Source of the DNA: Bufo bufo
Taxonomy: Eukaryota; Chordata; Amphibia; Anura; Bufonidae
Direction: 5' to 3'
Length of the DNA stretch: 64,000 bases
NCBI RefSeq assembly: GCF_905171765.1
Contig: NC_053389.1
Location: forward strand, 787,502,254 to 787,566,253
Within the stretch, counting starts at the first letter, position 1. The number at the start of each line of letters is the position of its first letter. The notes beneath the pieces are model-generated. The model was not told the origin of the DNA. It ran no database searches and saw nothing but the letters and a program-made list of their open reading frames with translations. Of this stretch, positions 1 to 10,129 are shown in pieces. The translations under genes and the position numbers were made by a program.

Positions 1-888
1 GACAAATCCATGATTGTAATGATGTCGTTGTTCAGTTTGAGTGAAGTGCATAGCCAGCTTTGCACAAGTACTAACTTACCAGTATGTTGAGAAGAAACCG
101 TAGTACTCGAACGAAACCCACACAAACATCAAGAGAGCATACAAATGCCAAAATCCTCAGTCAGGTTCGAGCCAAGGACCCCAGCACTGTGAAGCAAGAA
201 TTCCAACTACTGAGCCACCATGCTATTTATTAATATTTGTCCAATAATTATTTTTCTCTCCTTGTCTGGATCAATTCTTCGAAGGTTGTTATCTTGGTTT
301 CGACCAAGAAATTCTAATTTTAGGAAAGGCCAACACACCCAAAACCCAGATCAGAATCTTGACCTGTACCAAATTATTAATAATAATAATAATAATAATA
401 AAAATAATAATCAATTGTCTACTACGTGGAATCAGATTTGTTACAAATTTCACATAAAATTAGTCTGCCAAATGAATCTAAAGTTTTGGTGATTCGCTTC
501 GGACAAATCAGCCTGATCAGCCAATCAGGGGGCAGAATTCAGGTAGGTCCTTTTGCTGGGAACACCAAAGAAGGCCATTCTGTGCTCAACTTGCAACCTG
601 AGAGCATGTGTTTTGGCTATGTCTGAGAAAAAAGCTATTATAGTAATAAGCCAGTAATATACTAGTAGCTGTACTTGGAATACTATAGGGAAATATAAAT
701 CCTGCAAACTCATTTTGTTCTGTTTATGGAAAGCCAGTACCCCAATAATACACATTCTGCTGCAAACACTGAGCAATTGCCCCCTCTTCTTTCTAAAAAC
801 CTCAGTTTACTATTTGTAATTGGCCATTTTCAGTGCATTTCAGTGTATCAATATACCCGAGTTATAAAACGCAAACTGATATGTTTTA
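1..888. other. Unassigned flank, no gene seen
   Basis: No coding region, RNA gene or recognisable transposon could be supported here. The short ORFs are unrelated to any protein I recognise. The only clear structure is a short AAT-type microsatellite near 372-412. Confidence 0.5.
372..412. repeat. (AAT)n microsatellite
   Basis: Imperfect run of AAT/TAA triplets, about 13 units with one AAAA interruption. Confidence 0.9.
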
Positions 889-1497
889 ACTAGAGATGAG
901 CGAATTTTTTAAAAGTTTGATTTGTTAAATTTCACCAAAAAATCGCTTTGTGACGAATTACTTCGTCGCAAATCACTTTTTTTGTAAATAGCAGGTGCAA
1001 TGACTGGGAGCTGCGATATAGCCGCCCCCGTCATTGAACCCTTCAGATGCCACGTTCATACATGATTGCGGCATCTGATTGTAAAATTAACAATAAAAAA
1101 TGTTTTTTTTATAAAACTTACCGCCTCCATTTGCTCGCGACGGGCCAGCCGCCGCCATCTTTCTTGAAGATCTCGGTCGAAATCCTGTGCGGCGCGAGAT
1201 TACGTCATCACGCTGGCTGACGTGGTGACGTATGACGTCATCACGCTGGCCAGCGTGATGATGTAATCTGGCGCCTCACAGGATTTCGGCCGAGATCTTC
1301 AAGCAAGTTGGAGGCTGGCGGCCTGTCGCGAGCAAATAGAGGAGATAAGTTTGAATTTTTTTGTTTTTATACTATTTCAGGTTAAATCGATTTGCTGACA
1401 CGAAGCACGAGGAAATTCGGCTTCTAGGAAAATCGAATTTATCCTGAAATTCGGATTGAATTCCACTTCGTGGGATTTAGTTTGTCTCATCTCTAGT
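889..1497. mobile_element. Foldback MITE with ACTAGAGATGAG terminal inverted repeats
   Basis: The left end ACTAGAGATGAG and the right end CTCATCTCTAGT are inverted copies, flanked by TA on both sides (887-888 and 1498-1499). Inside lies a second, much larger inverted repeat: GC-rich arms around 1127-1235 and 1240-1345 (ending GAGATCTTCAAG and similar). The transcript would fold into a long hairpin. It has no ORF and is nonautonomous. TA flanks fit a Tc1/mariner-type mobiliser, but the superfamily is not certain. The termini resemble those of the palindromic element at 46756-47172. Confidence 0.75.
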
Positions 1498-1596
1498 TAC
1501 AGCAAACTGATTTTACTGCAATAATCCGTGTTAGTGAACGCATCATATTACTGCAAGATACAGCGTAGTTACAGCAAAAACATTTTACTACCAAAA

Positions 1597-1840
1597 ATTG
1601 CATTACTCTACCCATGTTAGTGAACGCGTTTTACTGCAAAAACTGCATTACTATACCCATGTTAGTGAACGCATTTTACTGCAAAAACTGCATTACTCTA
1701 CCCATGTTAGTGAACGCGTTTTACTGCAAAAACTGCATTACTATACCCATGTTAGTGAACGCATTTTACTGCAAAAACTGCATTACTCTACCCATTTTAG
1801 TGAATGTCTTGTATTACTTCGTGATACCGAGGTAGTGAAC
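1597..1840. repeat. 45-bp tandem repeat
   Basis: The landmark CCCATGTTAG recurs at 1611, 1656, 1701 and 1746, and as CCCATTTTAG at 1791, giving a period of exactly 45 bp. Degenerate copies extend on both sides, from about 1510 to 1925. Because 45 is a multiple of three, two forward frames stay open through the array and give repetitive 15-residue peptides. I regard those ORFs as by-products of the repeat. Alternate units differ at the same positions (CTCTA versus CTATA), which suggests a 90-bp higher-order unit. Confidence 0.9.
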
Positions 1841-2039
1841 GCGTTTTACTGCAAAAAATGCATTAGTATAGCCGTGCTAGTGAAAGCATTGTATTACTGC
1901 AAGATAGTGTGTAGTTGCATCAAAAGCATTCATTACCAAAGAAAAACATGGAATTTTCAGCACTCGTCCCAAAAATATAAAAATTCTTTATTTCATCTCA
2001 GGACATACAAAAATTTAAAACATCCTGCTTACGCATTTC

Positions 2040-2890
2040 TGGTGAGAACACTCATAGCATCATCATCAGTTACTGCTTCTCCCGCTAAGACTACTACTAC
2101 ACCTCTCCATGGACAACCATCGATAACAGAATGTGTGGCCAGAAAGTTCACTCAGTGGATTCTGCTGCCTTTAGGGAACTCCTGGCGTGAGGTCAGCCTC
2201 GCTGAAAGATCTCTCTGCCAACTTCAACTGGGCAAGGTGGTCAGGGACAATGGCAGAAAAATCGTAGCAGGGCTGCATTGGTGAGGGGGAATAACACATG
2301 CTTCCTGATAAATTTAGTCATGGAATGCTTTTTGAAAAGGTACAGTGGCTTGCAGAGGGTGCTGGCCATGTCCAGTATACTGTCCTTGCATCAGCCATTC
2401 TTGTGTGACAAGAAACTCCCTCCCGGACTTGCAGTGACATACCTGTCTGCCATTCCGCCACTGAAATTCCACCGTGCATATGCCGGAGCTTCTGTACAAG
2501 CAGCGTAAAGCTGTGAATGATTTTGTCATGCACCAGACCGCCTCAGCAGGGAGCATGTGTTTTTTTGAAGTCAGCAGTGGCAGCTCATCAGGGACACATG
2601 TCACATAGTCGGGCCCTTCGAAGAGGCCACCAGATTTGTCAGTTGGAACAACTGCAGCATCAGCTATGTCATCCCTCTGATATTTATCTTAGAGCAGACG
2701 CACAGTGAAAGAAAAACAGCTGCTGCATCTTACTGACCAACTCGGTAGCTGTTGGGAACCACACGGATAAAGTCTAATGGAAGAGAAAGTGAAAGAGGAA
2801 GATGAGGAGCTACCACTGCACCAGACGCAGGAGGTGTTGGTGGTGCAGGAGGACAAGGCTAATAATGATGATGATGACAACACTGTTCTG
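2040..2890 (+). pseudogene. hAT transposase remnant (ZBED-like), part 1
   Basis: Several frames carry pieces typical of hAT/ZBED transposases. VVRDNGRKIVAGLH (near 2235-2280) resembles the RDN..N(I/M)V motif around a catalytic Asp. NNTCFLINLVMECF (2290-2330) resembles the Cys-His/LINLV stretch that follows it. GPFEEATRFVSWNNCSIS and VIPLIFIL (2610-2690) match the PFEEAT...S...VIP block of the family. The pieces lie in different frames with stops between, so the gene is dead. Later pieces are at 5689-5900 and 10130-10378, separated by younger insertions. In the family this enzyme cuts and pastes DNA in the nucleus using an RNase H-like fold with a helical insertion domain. I rely on recalled motifs; no alignment was run. 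Confidence 0.7.
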
Positions 2891-3048
2891 TTTTACGAAT
2901 TATCGTAGTGAGGGTCAGAGCAGAAAAGAACTCGGTCCTCGGGCATGCTGGTGAGCAGGGCAAGCTGTATGCTTCCTTGCTTACATACTGACAGGCGCAT
3001 CTTACTATCAACTAGTCTGATGATTACTGGATAGCCATGCGTTTAAAC

Positions 3049-3163
3049 CAGGTATGCTCAACCTGCAACCCTCCAGCTGTTGCAAAACTACAACTCCCAG
3101 CATGCACGAACAGCCTACAGCTATCAGCCTACAGCAGGGCATTGTGGGAGTTGTAGTTATACA
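3049..3163. mobile_element. Palindromic MITE, left part (continues at 5657-5688)
   Basis: The left end CAGGTATGCTCAACCTGC is the inverted counterpart of GCAGGTTGAGCATGCCTG, which ends at 5688. The body carries the complementary stretches ACTACAACTCCCAGCATG and TGTGGGAGTTGTAGTT. The element is split at GTTATACA by the hAT-type element 3164-5648. Flanks GTTTAAAC and GTCAAAGC match at 5 of 8 positions, which would fit a decayed 8-bp hAT target duplication. It has no coding capacity. Confidence 0.8.
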
Positions 3164-3453
3164 TAGGGTGACCACATTTCCAAACTGCCATTCAGGGACA
3201 CCCGCCCCGGCCCCCCCGCACCCATGTCCACTCCCCAAAAAATATGATTTTTGATACTTTTTTTAAAAAATTAAGTCACTTAGTGACAGCGGCGTACTTT
3301 GTACTTACGCTGGCAAGTTCATTGCATCGAAGTTATGCTTGAGATTGCTATAAACATAACTGCCTGTGCATTGTTCAGTAATTTGTGATTGTGCCCTGCA
3401 CACAATCACTGGCTACCTAAAACAGGTCATATTTTTAATGTGTTAGACATCTC

Positions 3454-3722
3454 TTAATCCCCTTTTATAGAGAGGGGGATCTGTGGATGACACTGCTATG
3501 GGGGGGATCTGTGGATGCCACATACCGTATATAGCATCTTATGCTATATGTGTCATCCCCAGATCCACCCCATGACAGTGTCATCCCCATTTCCCCCTCC
3601 ATAACAGTGTCATCCACAGATCTCCCTCCCTATAACAGTGTCATCCACAGATCTCCCTCCCTATAACAGTGTCATCCACAGATCTCTCTCCCTATAACAG
3701 TGTCATCCACAGATCTCCCTCC
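3454..3722. repeat. 31-bp satellite with inverted halves around a TATAGCATCTTATGCTATA core
   Basis: To the left of about 3530 the unit reads GATCTGTGGATGACACTG. To the right it is the reverse complement (CAGTGTCATCCACAGATC), repeated about five times with a 31-bp period. The centre near 3532-3553 is the palindrome TATAGCATCTTATGCTATA. The same unit and core recur in the different hAT-type element at 36778-38297. Confidence 0.85.
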
Positions 3723-4469
3723 CCGCCTCTCACAGGAGTGTACATATATAAAAAAAGCATATTTCACATGAACACTTACAGTTACTTGGCTTGGCCCTTG
3801 GGGATCTCGGACGCCACTTCAACACTTTGGCCGGGGGCTCGGCGGAGCTGATGTTGTGTTTTATCCTAATGAGAAAGATTTCATAATAAGGATTTGGAGA
3901 AGGGGCAGAGGGATAGCAGAGCAGGGAGAGGCTGGTGCTGCTACTAGGGGGTCATACCATGGGGGAGTAATAAAACCCACCATAATGCCCCCCAGTAGAA
4001 AGAATTCTCTTTATAATGTGCAAAACATACCCCCTTGTAATGCCCCCAGTTGAGCTAATGTCCCCCATAATGTGCCAGTATAAAATACCCCTATATAGTG
4101 CCCCAGTAAATGGCTCCATAGTGCTCCTCTCCCCCCTTCCTGCTAGTGCCCCCCATAATGTACCAGTATAAAATGCCCCATATATCGTGCCCCAGTAGAT
4201 GCCCTCAGTGTCCCCCATAATTTGCAAGTATAAAATACCCCTTCTTAGTGCCCCCCGTAGATGACTCCATAGTACTCCTGTCTCCCCTTCTCAATAGTAC
4301 CCACCATAATGTGTCCCAGTATAAAATGCTACTGTACAGAGCCCCCCATATAAAACACCCCTTCTTTGTGGCCTCAGTAGATGCCCCTATAGTGCCCACC
4401 AATAATGTGCCAGTAATAAGTGCCCTCAATAACGTGCCACTGCCAGTAACAAGAGCCCCCCAATGTGCC

Positions 4470-5120
4470 AGTAACAAGAGCCCCATCACGTGCCAGTAAT
4501 AAGCCCCCCATCACGTGCCAGTAATAAGCCCCCCATCACGTGCCAGTAATAAGCCCCCCATCACGTGCCAGTAATAAGCCCCCCATCACGTGCCAGTAAT
4601 AAGCCCCCCATCACGTGCCAGTAACAAGAGCCCCATCACGTGCCAGTAATAAGCCCCCCATCACGTGCCAGTAATAAGCCCCCCATCACGTGCCAGTAAT
4701 AAGCCCCCCATCACGTGCCAGTAATAGGCCCCCCCATTACGTGCCAGTAATAAGCCCCCCCATTACGTGCCAGTAATAAGCCCCCCATTACGTGCCAGTA
4801 ATAAGCCCCCCATTACGTGTCAGTAATAAGCCCCCCCATTACGTGCCAGCAATAAGCCCCCCATTACGTGCTTGTAATAAGCCCCCCATTACGTGCCAGT
4901 ATTAAGCCCCCCCATCACTTGCCAGTATTAAGCCCCCCATCATGTGCCAGTATTAAGTCCCCCCATCATCATGTGCCAGTATTAAGCCCCCCCATCATCA
5001 TGTGCCAGTATTAAGCCCCCCCATCATGTGCCAGTATTAAGCCCCCCCATTGTAATAAGCCCCCCCATTGTAATAAGCCCCTCCATTGTAATAAGTCCCC
5101 CCATTGTAATAAGCCCCCCC
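4470..5120. repeat. 25-bp minisatellite (CCCCATCACGTGCCAGTAATAAGCC-like)
   Basis: TCACGTGCCA recurs at 4511, 4536 and onward with a 25-bp period for roughly 25 units. It degenerates to TTACGTGCC and TCATGTGCC variants and to shorter units near 5040-5115. A looser form begins near 4020. There are no spacers, so it is not a CRISPR array. Confidence 0.85.
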
Positions 5121-5656
5121 AATGCCAGTAACACTATTGTAAAAAAAAAAAAACAACAAAAATAAACACTTATTATACTTACCTCAGTGTCAGCGATGCG
5201 ATGCAGACTCTTCCTGTGTCCCGCGCTGTAAGGCTCGGGCGGTGCGATCACGTCATCGCCCCGCCTTCGCCGGCCTCTGATAGGCTGCCGGCCTAGTGCC
5301 TGCAGCCTATCAGAGGAAGGGGAAGGGACACGCCTCTCCCTCCCCTGCACCTCCGCTGGCACACGCAGATTACTAAGGAGATGAGCGCAATGGAAGCGCT
5401 CATCTCCCTGTGCCCGGCGGCGGCGGCTCACTTGGGGGGGCATTTTAGTTGGGGGGGCACATGGGGGGGCACAGCATGATGTAGGGGGGGGCCGTGGCCC
5501 CCTCTGGCCCCCCCCTGGCGACGCCACTGACTGGCAGGCAGTTGATTCCGGGACTCTCTATTGTCCCGGTTTGAAGGCTCCCGGGACACGGGACAAAAAC
5601 GTAAATTACGGGACAATCCCGGGCAAACCGGGACACGTGGTCACCCTAGTTATACA

Positions 5657-5688
5657 ACAGCTGGAGGGCCGCAGGTTGAGCATGCCTG
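5657..5688. mobile_element. Palindromic MITE, right end (pairs with 3049-3163)
   Basis: ACAGCTGGAGGGCCGCAGG then TTGAGCATGCCTG is the inverted counterpart of the left end at 3049. It is separated from the left part only by the hAT-type insertion and its GTTATACA duplication. Confidence 0.8.
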
Positions 5689-5900
5689 GTCAAAGCAAAA
5701 TGGGGGAATGTTTTCCTGTTGCCAAAAGGAAGGCCAAATTGCTTTATTACAAAAACACATTGTGGTGTTGGCCATGTGTCTGACCAGAAGGCTCCCTCTG
5801 TCCCTGCAGAGTCACCCACCCCTTATCGTGCCCGCTACCACAAGCAAAAGAAGCTCCAGCAGTCCAGTATCATCAACATGATGGAGTAATTTTTTCATCT
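5689..5900 (+). pseudogene. hAT transposase remnant, part 2 (tentative)
   Basis: This segment lies between the MITE and the TA microsatellite. It has a fragmentary open stretch ending in QQSSIINMME. I assign it to the interrupted hAT gene mainly by position, since recognisable hAT pieces lie on both sides (2040-2890 and 10130-10378). No conserved motif is clear within it. Confidence 0.35.
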
Positions 5901-5927
5901 GCCATGTCAAGCTGACACAAATCAGCA

Positions 5928-5930
<3 letters not shown>

Positions 5931-5972
<42 letters not shown>
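5931..5972. repeat. (TA)n microsatellite, landing site of three Tc1 elements
   Basis: About 20 TA units. Tc1/mariner elements insert at TA, and the first of three consecutive Tc1 elements begins right after the tract. Short TATA tracts also separate the elements at 6912-6917 and follow the third at 10101-10108. Confidence 0.95.
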
Positions 5973-5975
<3 letters not shown>

Positions 5976-6911
5976 TACAGACCAAAAGTTTGGACACACC
6001 TTCTCATTCAAAGAGTTTTCTTTATTTTCATGACTATGAAAATTGTAGATTCACACTGAAGGCATCAAAACTATGAATTAACACATGTGGAATTATATAC
6101 ATAACAAACAAATGTGAAACAACTGAAAAGATGTCATATTCTAGGTTCTTAAAAGTAGCCACCTTTTGCTTTGATTACTGCTTTGCACACTCTTGGTATT
6201 CTCTTGATGAGCTTCAAGAGGCAGTCCCCTGAAATGGTTTTCACTTCACAGGTGTTCCCTGTCAGGTTTAATAAGTGGGATTTCTTGCCTTATAAATGGG
6301 GTTGGGACCATCAGTTGCGTTGAGGAGAAGTCAGGTGGATACACAGCTGATAGTCCTACTGAATAGACTGTTAGAATTTGTATTATGGCAAGAAAAAAAC
6401 AGCTAAGTAAAGAAAAACGAGTGGAGATCATTACTTTAAGAAATGAAGGTCAGTCAGTCAGCCGAAAAATTGGGAAAACTTTGAAAGTAAGGGCTATTTG
6501 ACCATGAAGGAGAGTGATGGGGTGCTGCGCCAGATGACCTGGCCTCCACAGTCACCGGACCTGAACCCAATCGAGATGGTTTGGGGTGAGTTGGACCGCA
6601 GAGTGAAGGCAAAAGGGCCAACAAGTGCTAAGCATCTCTGGGAACTCCTTCAAGACTGTTGGAAAACCATTTCAGGGGACTACCTCTTGAAGCTCATCAA
6701 GAGAATGCCAAGAGTGTGCAAAGCAGTAATCAAAGCAAAAGGTGGCTACTTTGAAGAACCTAGAATATGACATATTTTCAGTTGTTTCACACTTGTTTGT
6801 TATGTATATAATTCCACATGTGTTAATTCATAGTTTTGATGCCTTTATAGTCATGAAAATAAAGAAAACTCTTCGAATGAGAAGGTGTGTCCAAACTTTT
6901 GGTCTGTATTG
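5973..6911 (+). mobile_element. Tc1/mariner element, internally deleted, 939 bp
   Basis: The left end CAGTACAGACCAAAAG and the right end ending GGTCTGTATTG are inverted and flanked by TA. The terminal repeats extend well inside: TTCTCATTC and AATTCATAGTTTTGATGCC have counterparts on both sides. The interior lacks most of a transposase gene, so this is a deletion derivative that could move only with enzyme supplied in trans. Confidence 0.93.
6385..6770 (+). pseudogene. Tc1 transposase with large internal deletion
   Basis: The N-terminus starts MARKKQLSKEKRVEII and keeps about the first 36 residues of the paired-like DNA-binding domain, then meets a stop at the deletion junction near 6495. After a frame change the C-terminus resumes with [17 protein letters not shown] and runs to the stop at 6770. 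The last catalytic acidic residue (E in NPIE) is kept. The first two Asp motifs and the whole middle of the protein are lost. A normal family member has about 340 residues, and roughly 200 are missing here. Confidence 0.9.
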
Positions 6912-6917
6912 TATATA

Positions 6918-8531
6918 CAGTGGAGGAAATAATTATTTGACCCCTCACTGATTTTGTAAGTTTGTCCAATGACAAAGAAATGAAAAGTCTCAGAACAGTA
7001 TCATTTCAATGGTAGGTTTATTGTAACAGTGGCAGATAGCACATCCAAAGGAAAATCGAAAAAATAACTTTAAATAAAAGATAGCAACTGATTTGCATTT
7101 CATTGAGTGAAATAAGTATTTGAACCCCTACCAACCATTAAGAGTTCTGGCTCCCACAGAGTGGTTAGACACTTCTACTCAATTAGTCACCCTCATTAAG
7201 GACACCTGTCTTAACTAGTCACCTGTATAAAAGACACCTGTCCACAGAATCAATCAATCAAGCAGACTCCAAACTCTCCAACATGGGAAAGACCAAAGAG
7301 CTGTCCAAGGATGTCAGAGACAAAATTGTAGACCTGCACAAGGCTGGAATGGGCTACAAAACCATTAGCAAGAAGCTGGGAGAGAAGGTGACAACTGTTG
7401 GTGCGATTGTTCGAAAATGGAAGGAGCACAAAATGACCATCAATCGACCTCGCTCTGGGGCTCCACGCAAGATCTCACCTCATGGGGTGTCAATGGTTCT
7501 GAGAAAGGTGAAAAAGCATCCTAGAACTACACGGGAGGAGTTAGTTAATGACCTCAAATTAGCAGGGACCACAGTCACCAAGAAAACCATTGGAAACACA
7601 TTACACCGCAATGGATTAAAATCCTGCAGGGCTCGCAAGGTCCCCCTGCTCAGGAAGGCACATGTGCAGGCCCGTCTGAAGTTTGCCAATGAACACCTGA
7701 ATGATTCAGAGAGTGACTGGGAGAAGGTGCTGTGGTCTGATGAGACCAAAATAGAGCTCTTTGGCATTAACTCAACTCGCTGTGTTTGGAGGAAGAAAAA
7801 TGCTGCCTATGACCCCCAAAACACCGTCCCCACCGTCAAGCATGGGGGTGGAAACATTTTGCTTTGGGGGTGTTTTTCTGCTAAGGGCACAGGACAACTT
7901 ATTCGCATAAACGGGAAAATGGACGGAGCCATGTATCGTGAAATCCTGAGCGACAACCTCCTTCCCTCTGCCAGGAAACTGAAAATGGGTCGTGGATGGG
8001 TGTTCCAGCACGACAATGACCCAAAACATACAGCAAAGGCAACAAAGGAGTGGCTCAAGAAGAAGCACATTAAGGTCATGGAGTGGCCTAGTCAGTCTCC
8101 GGACCTTAATCCAATCGAAAACCTATGGAGGGAGCTCAAGCTCAGAGTTGCACAGAGACAGCCTCGAAACCTTAGGGATTTAGAGATGATCTGCAAAGAG
8201 GAGTGGACCAACATTCCTCCTAAAATGTGCGCAAACTTGGTCATCAATTACAAGAAACGTTTGACCTCTGTGCTTGCAAACAAGGGTTTTTCCACCAAGT
8301 ATTAAGTCTTTTTTTGTTAGAGGGTTCAAATACTTATTTCACTCAATGAAATGCAAATCAGTTGCTATCTTTTATTTAAAGTTATTTTTTCGATTTTCCT
8401 TTTGATGTGCTATCTGCCACTGTTACAATAAACCTACCATTGAAATGATACTGTTCTGAGACTTTTCATTTCTTTGTCATTGGACAAACTTACAAAATCA
8501 GTGAGGGGTCAAATAATTATTTCCGCCACTG
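6918..8531 (+). mobile_element. Complete Tc1/mariner element with ~210-bp terminal inverted repeats
   Basis: The ends CAGTGGAGGAAATAATTATT and AATAATTATTTCCGCCACTG are inverted, and TA lies on both sides (6916-6917, 8532-8533). The inverted repeats run about 210 bp (6918-7127 and 8321-8531) and by eye differ at only about two or three positions, so the copy is young. Repeats this long put it in the IR/DR-like class of vertebrate Tc1 elements. It encodes one uninterrupted transposase. It begins only 6 bp after the preceding Tc1 element. Confidence 0.97.
7283..8305 (+). CDS. Tc1/mariner transposase, intact DD34E
   Basis: This 340-residue protein is the full usual length and has no frameshift or internal stop. 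Residues 1-115 hold the two helix-turn-helix (paired-like) DNA-binding region, with an arginine-rich RPRSGAPRK linker at 55-63. The catalytic DDE domain follows. D153 lies in [13 protein letters not shown]244 in FQHDNDPKH and E279 in [11 protein letters not shown], with 34 residues between the last two. A conserved [19 protein letters not shown] block lies at 184-203. In this family the enzyme binds the terminal inverted repeats in the nucleus and performs cut-and-paste transposition into TA. It lies centrally between nearly identical terminal repeats. The start [10 protein letters not shown] is typical of the family. Catalytic activity is inferred, not shown. Confidence 0.96.
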   Translation: MGKTKELSKDVRDKIVDLHKAGMGYKTISKKLGEKVTTVGAIVRKWKEHKMTINRPRSGAPRKISPHGVSMVLRKVKKHPRTTREELVNDLKLAGTTVTKKTIGNTLHRNGLKSCRARKVPLLRKAHVQARLKFANEHLNDSESDWEKVLWSDETKIELFGINSTRCVWRKKNAAYDPQNTVPTVKHGGGNILLWGCFSAKGTGQLIRINGKMDGAMYREILSDNLLPSARKLKMGRGWVFQHDNDPKHTAKATKEWLKKKHIKVMEWPSQSPDLNPIENLWRELKLRVAQRQPRNLRDLEMICKEEWTNIPPKMCANLVINYKKRLTSVLANKGFSTKY

Positions 8532-8541
8532 TATATACACA

Positions 8542-10100
8542 CAGTCGTGGCCATAAGTTTTGAGAATGACACAAATATTAGTTTTCACAAAGTTTTCTGC
8601 TAAACTGCTTTTAGATCTTTGTTTCAGTTGTTTCTGTGATGTAGTGAAATATAATTACACGCACTTCATACGTTTCAAAGGCTTTTATCGACAATTACAT
8701 GACATTTATGCAAAGAGTCAGTATTTGCAGTGTTGGCCCTTCTTTTTCAGGACCTCTGCAATTCGACGGGACATGCTCTCAATCAACTTCTGGGCCAATT
8801 CCTGACTGATAACAACCCATTCTTTCATAATCACTTCTTGGAGTTTGTCAGAATTAGTGGGTTTTTGTTTGTCCACCCGCCTCTTGAGGATTGACCACAA
8901 GTTCTCAATGGGATTAAGATCTGGGGAGTTTCCAGGCCATGGACCCAAAATGTCAACGTTTTGGTCCCCGAGCCACTTAGTTATCACTTTTACCTTATGG
9001 CACGGTGCTCCATCGTGCTGAAAAATGCATTGTTCTTCACCAAACTGTTGTTGGATTGTTGGAAGAAGTTGCTGGTGGAGGGTGTTTTGGTACCATTCTT
9101 TATTCATGGCTGTGTTTTTGGGCAAAATTGTGAGTGAGCCCACTCCCTTGGATCAGAAGCAACCCCACACATGAATGGTCTCAGGATGCTTTACTGTTGG
9201 CATGACACAAGACTGATGGTAGCGCTCACCTTTTCTTCTCCGGACAAGCCTTTTTCCAGATGCCCCAAACAATCGGAAAGAGGCTTCATCGGAGAATATG
9301 ACTTTGCCCCAGTCCTCAGCAGTCCATTCACCATACTTTCTGCAGAAGATCAATCTGTCCCTGATGTTTTTTTTTGGAGAGAAGTGGCTTCTTTGCTGCC
9401 CTTCTTGACACCAGGCCATCTTCCAAAAGTCTTCGCCTCACTGTGCGTGCAGATGCGCTCACACCTGCCTGTTGCCATTCCTGAGCAAGCTCTGCACTGG
9501 TGGCACTCCGATCCCGTAGCTGAATCCTCTTTAGGAGACGATCCTGGCGCTTGCTGGATTTTCTTGGACACCCTGAAGCCTTCTTAACAAGAATTGAACC
9601 TCTTTCCTTGAAGTTCTTGATGATCCTATAAATTGTTGATTGAGGTGCAATCTTAGTAGCCACAATATCCTTGCCTGTGAAGCCATTTTTATGCAACGCA
9701 ATGATGGCTGCACGCGTTTCTTTGCAGGTCACCATGGTTAACAATGGAAGAACAATGATTTCAAGCATCACCCTCCTTTTAACATGTCAAGTCTGCCATT
9801 TTAACCCAATCAGCCTGACATAATTATCTCCAGCCTTGTGCTCGTCAACATTCTCACCTAAGTTAACAAGACGATTACTGAAATGATCTCAGCAGGTCCT
9901 TTAATGACAGCAATGAAATGCAGTGGAAAGGTTTTTTTTGGGATTAAGTTAATTTTCATGGCAAAGAAGGACTATGCAATTCATCTGATCACGCTTCATA
10001 ACATTCTGGAGTATATGCAAATTGCTATTATAAAAACTTAAGCAGCAACTTTTCCAATTTCCAATATTTATGTAATTCTCAAAACTTTTGGCCACGACTG
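8542..10100 (-). mobile_element. Tc1/mariner element, full length but decayed, minus strand
   Basis: The ends CAGTCGTGGCCATAAG and CTTTTGGCCACGACTG are inverted. TA flanks the right side (10101). The left flank is CA, perhaps a mutated TA in the TATACACA tract. The element is 1559 bp, near the family's usual size. It carries a transposase gene on the minus strand broken by one frameshift and one stop. Confidence 0.95.
8718..9735 (-). pseudogene. Tc1 transposase, frameshifted and interrupted by a stop
   Basis: Reading on the minus strand, the protein starts MVTCKETRAAIIALHKNGF at 9735 and runs through the DNA-binding domain to KKPLLSKKK. There a T9 run (about 9366-9374) shifts the frame. The second part contains the first catalytic Asp (VIFSDEASFRLFG) and TVKHPETIHVWGCF, then a TGA stop at about 9153. 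The third part, in the same frame, has FQHDGAPCHK with the second Asp and [14 protein letters not shown] with the last Glu, and ends GQHCKY. All three catalytic acids are kept (DD34E), so the copy died recently enough that no large piece is missing. Confidence 0.93.
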
Positions 10101-10129
10101 TATATATAAAAATATATTTATTGCCAGAA

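Larger units (their letters stand above)
3164..5648. mobile_element. hAT-type nonautonomous element (TAGGGTGACCAC termini), 2485 bp
   Basis: The ends TAGGGTGACCAC and GTGGTCACCCTA are inverted. The element is flanked by a perfect 8-bp duplication GTTATACA (3156-3163 and 5649-5656), diagnostic of hAT insertion. It sits inside the palindromic MITE whose arms are at 3049-3163 and 5657-5688. The interior has no transposase. It is filled with satellite-like arrays: a ~31-bp unit (3454-3722) and a 25-bp unit (about 4470-5120), followed by GC-rich unique sequence around 5200-5540. Several ORFs here are only translations of repeats. It could be a hAT derivative that captured satellite DNA. Confidence 0.9.

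Noticed and set aside
1598..2284. 228-residue ORF as a protein-coding gene
   Set aside because: The first third is translation of the 45-bp tandem repeat, and the last part is a hAT remnant that continues in other frames. There is no coherent protein.
4470..5120. Regular short repeats that could look like a CRISPR array
   Set aside because: The 25-bp units are directly adjacent with no unique spacers, and the context is eukaryotic. It is a minisatellite.
5024..5636. ORFs on the minus strand rich in Pro, Gly and Arg
   Set aside because: They lie in the GC-rich interior and satellite of a hAT-type nonautonomous element, with no domain and no homology that I recognise.
7480..8079. Antisense ORFs opposite the intact transposase
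   Set aside because: They are shadow frames of the real gene at 7283-8305.
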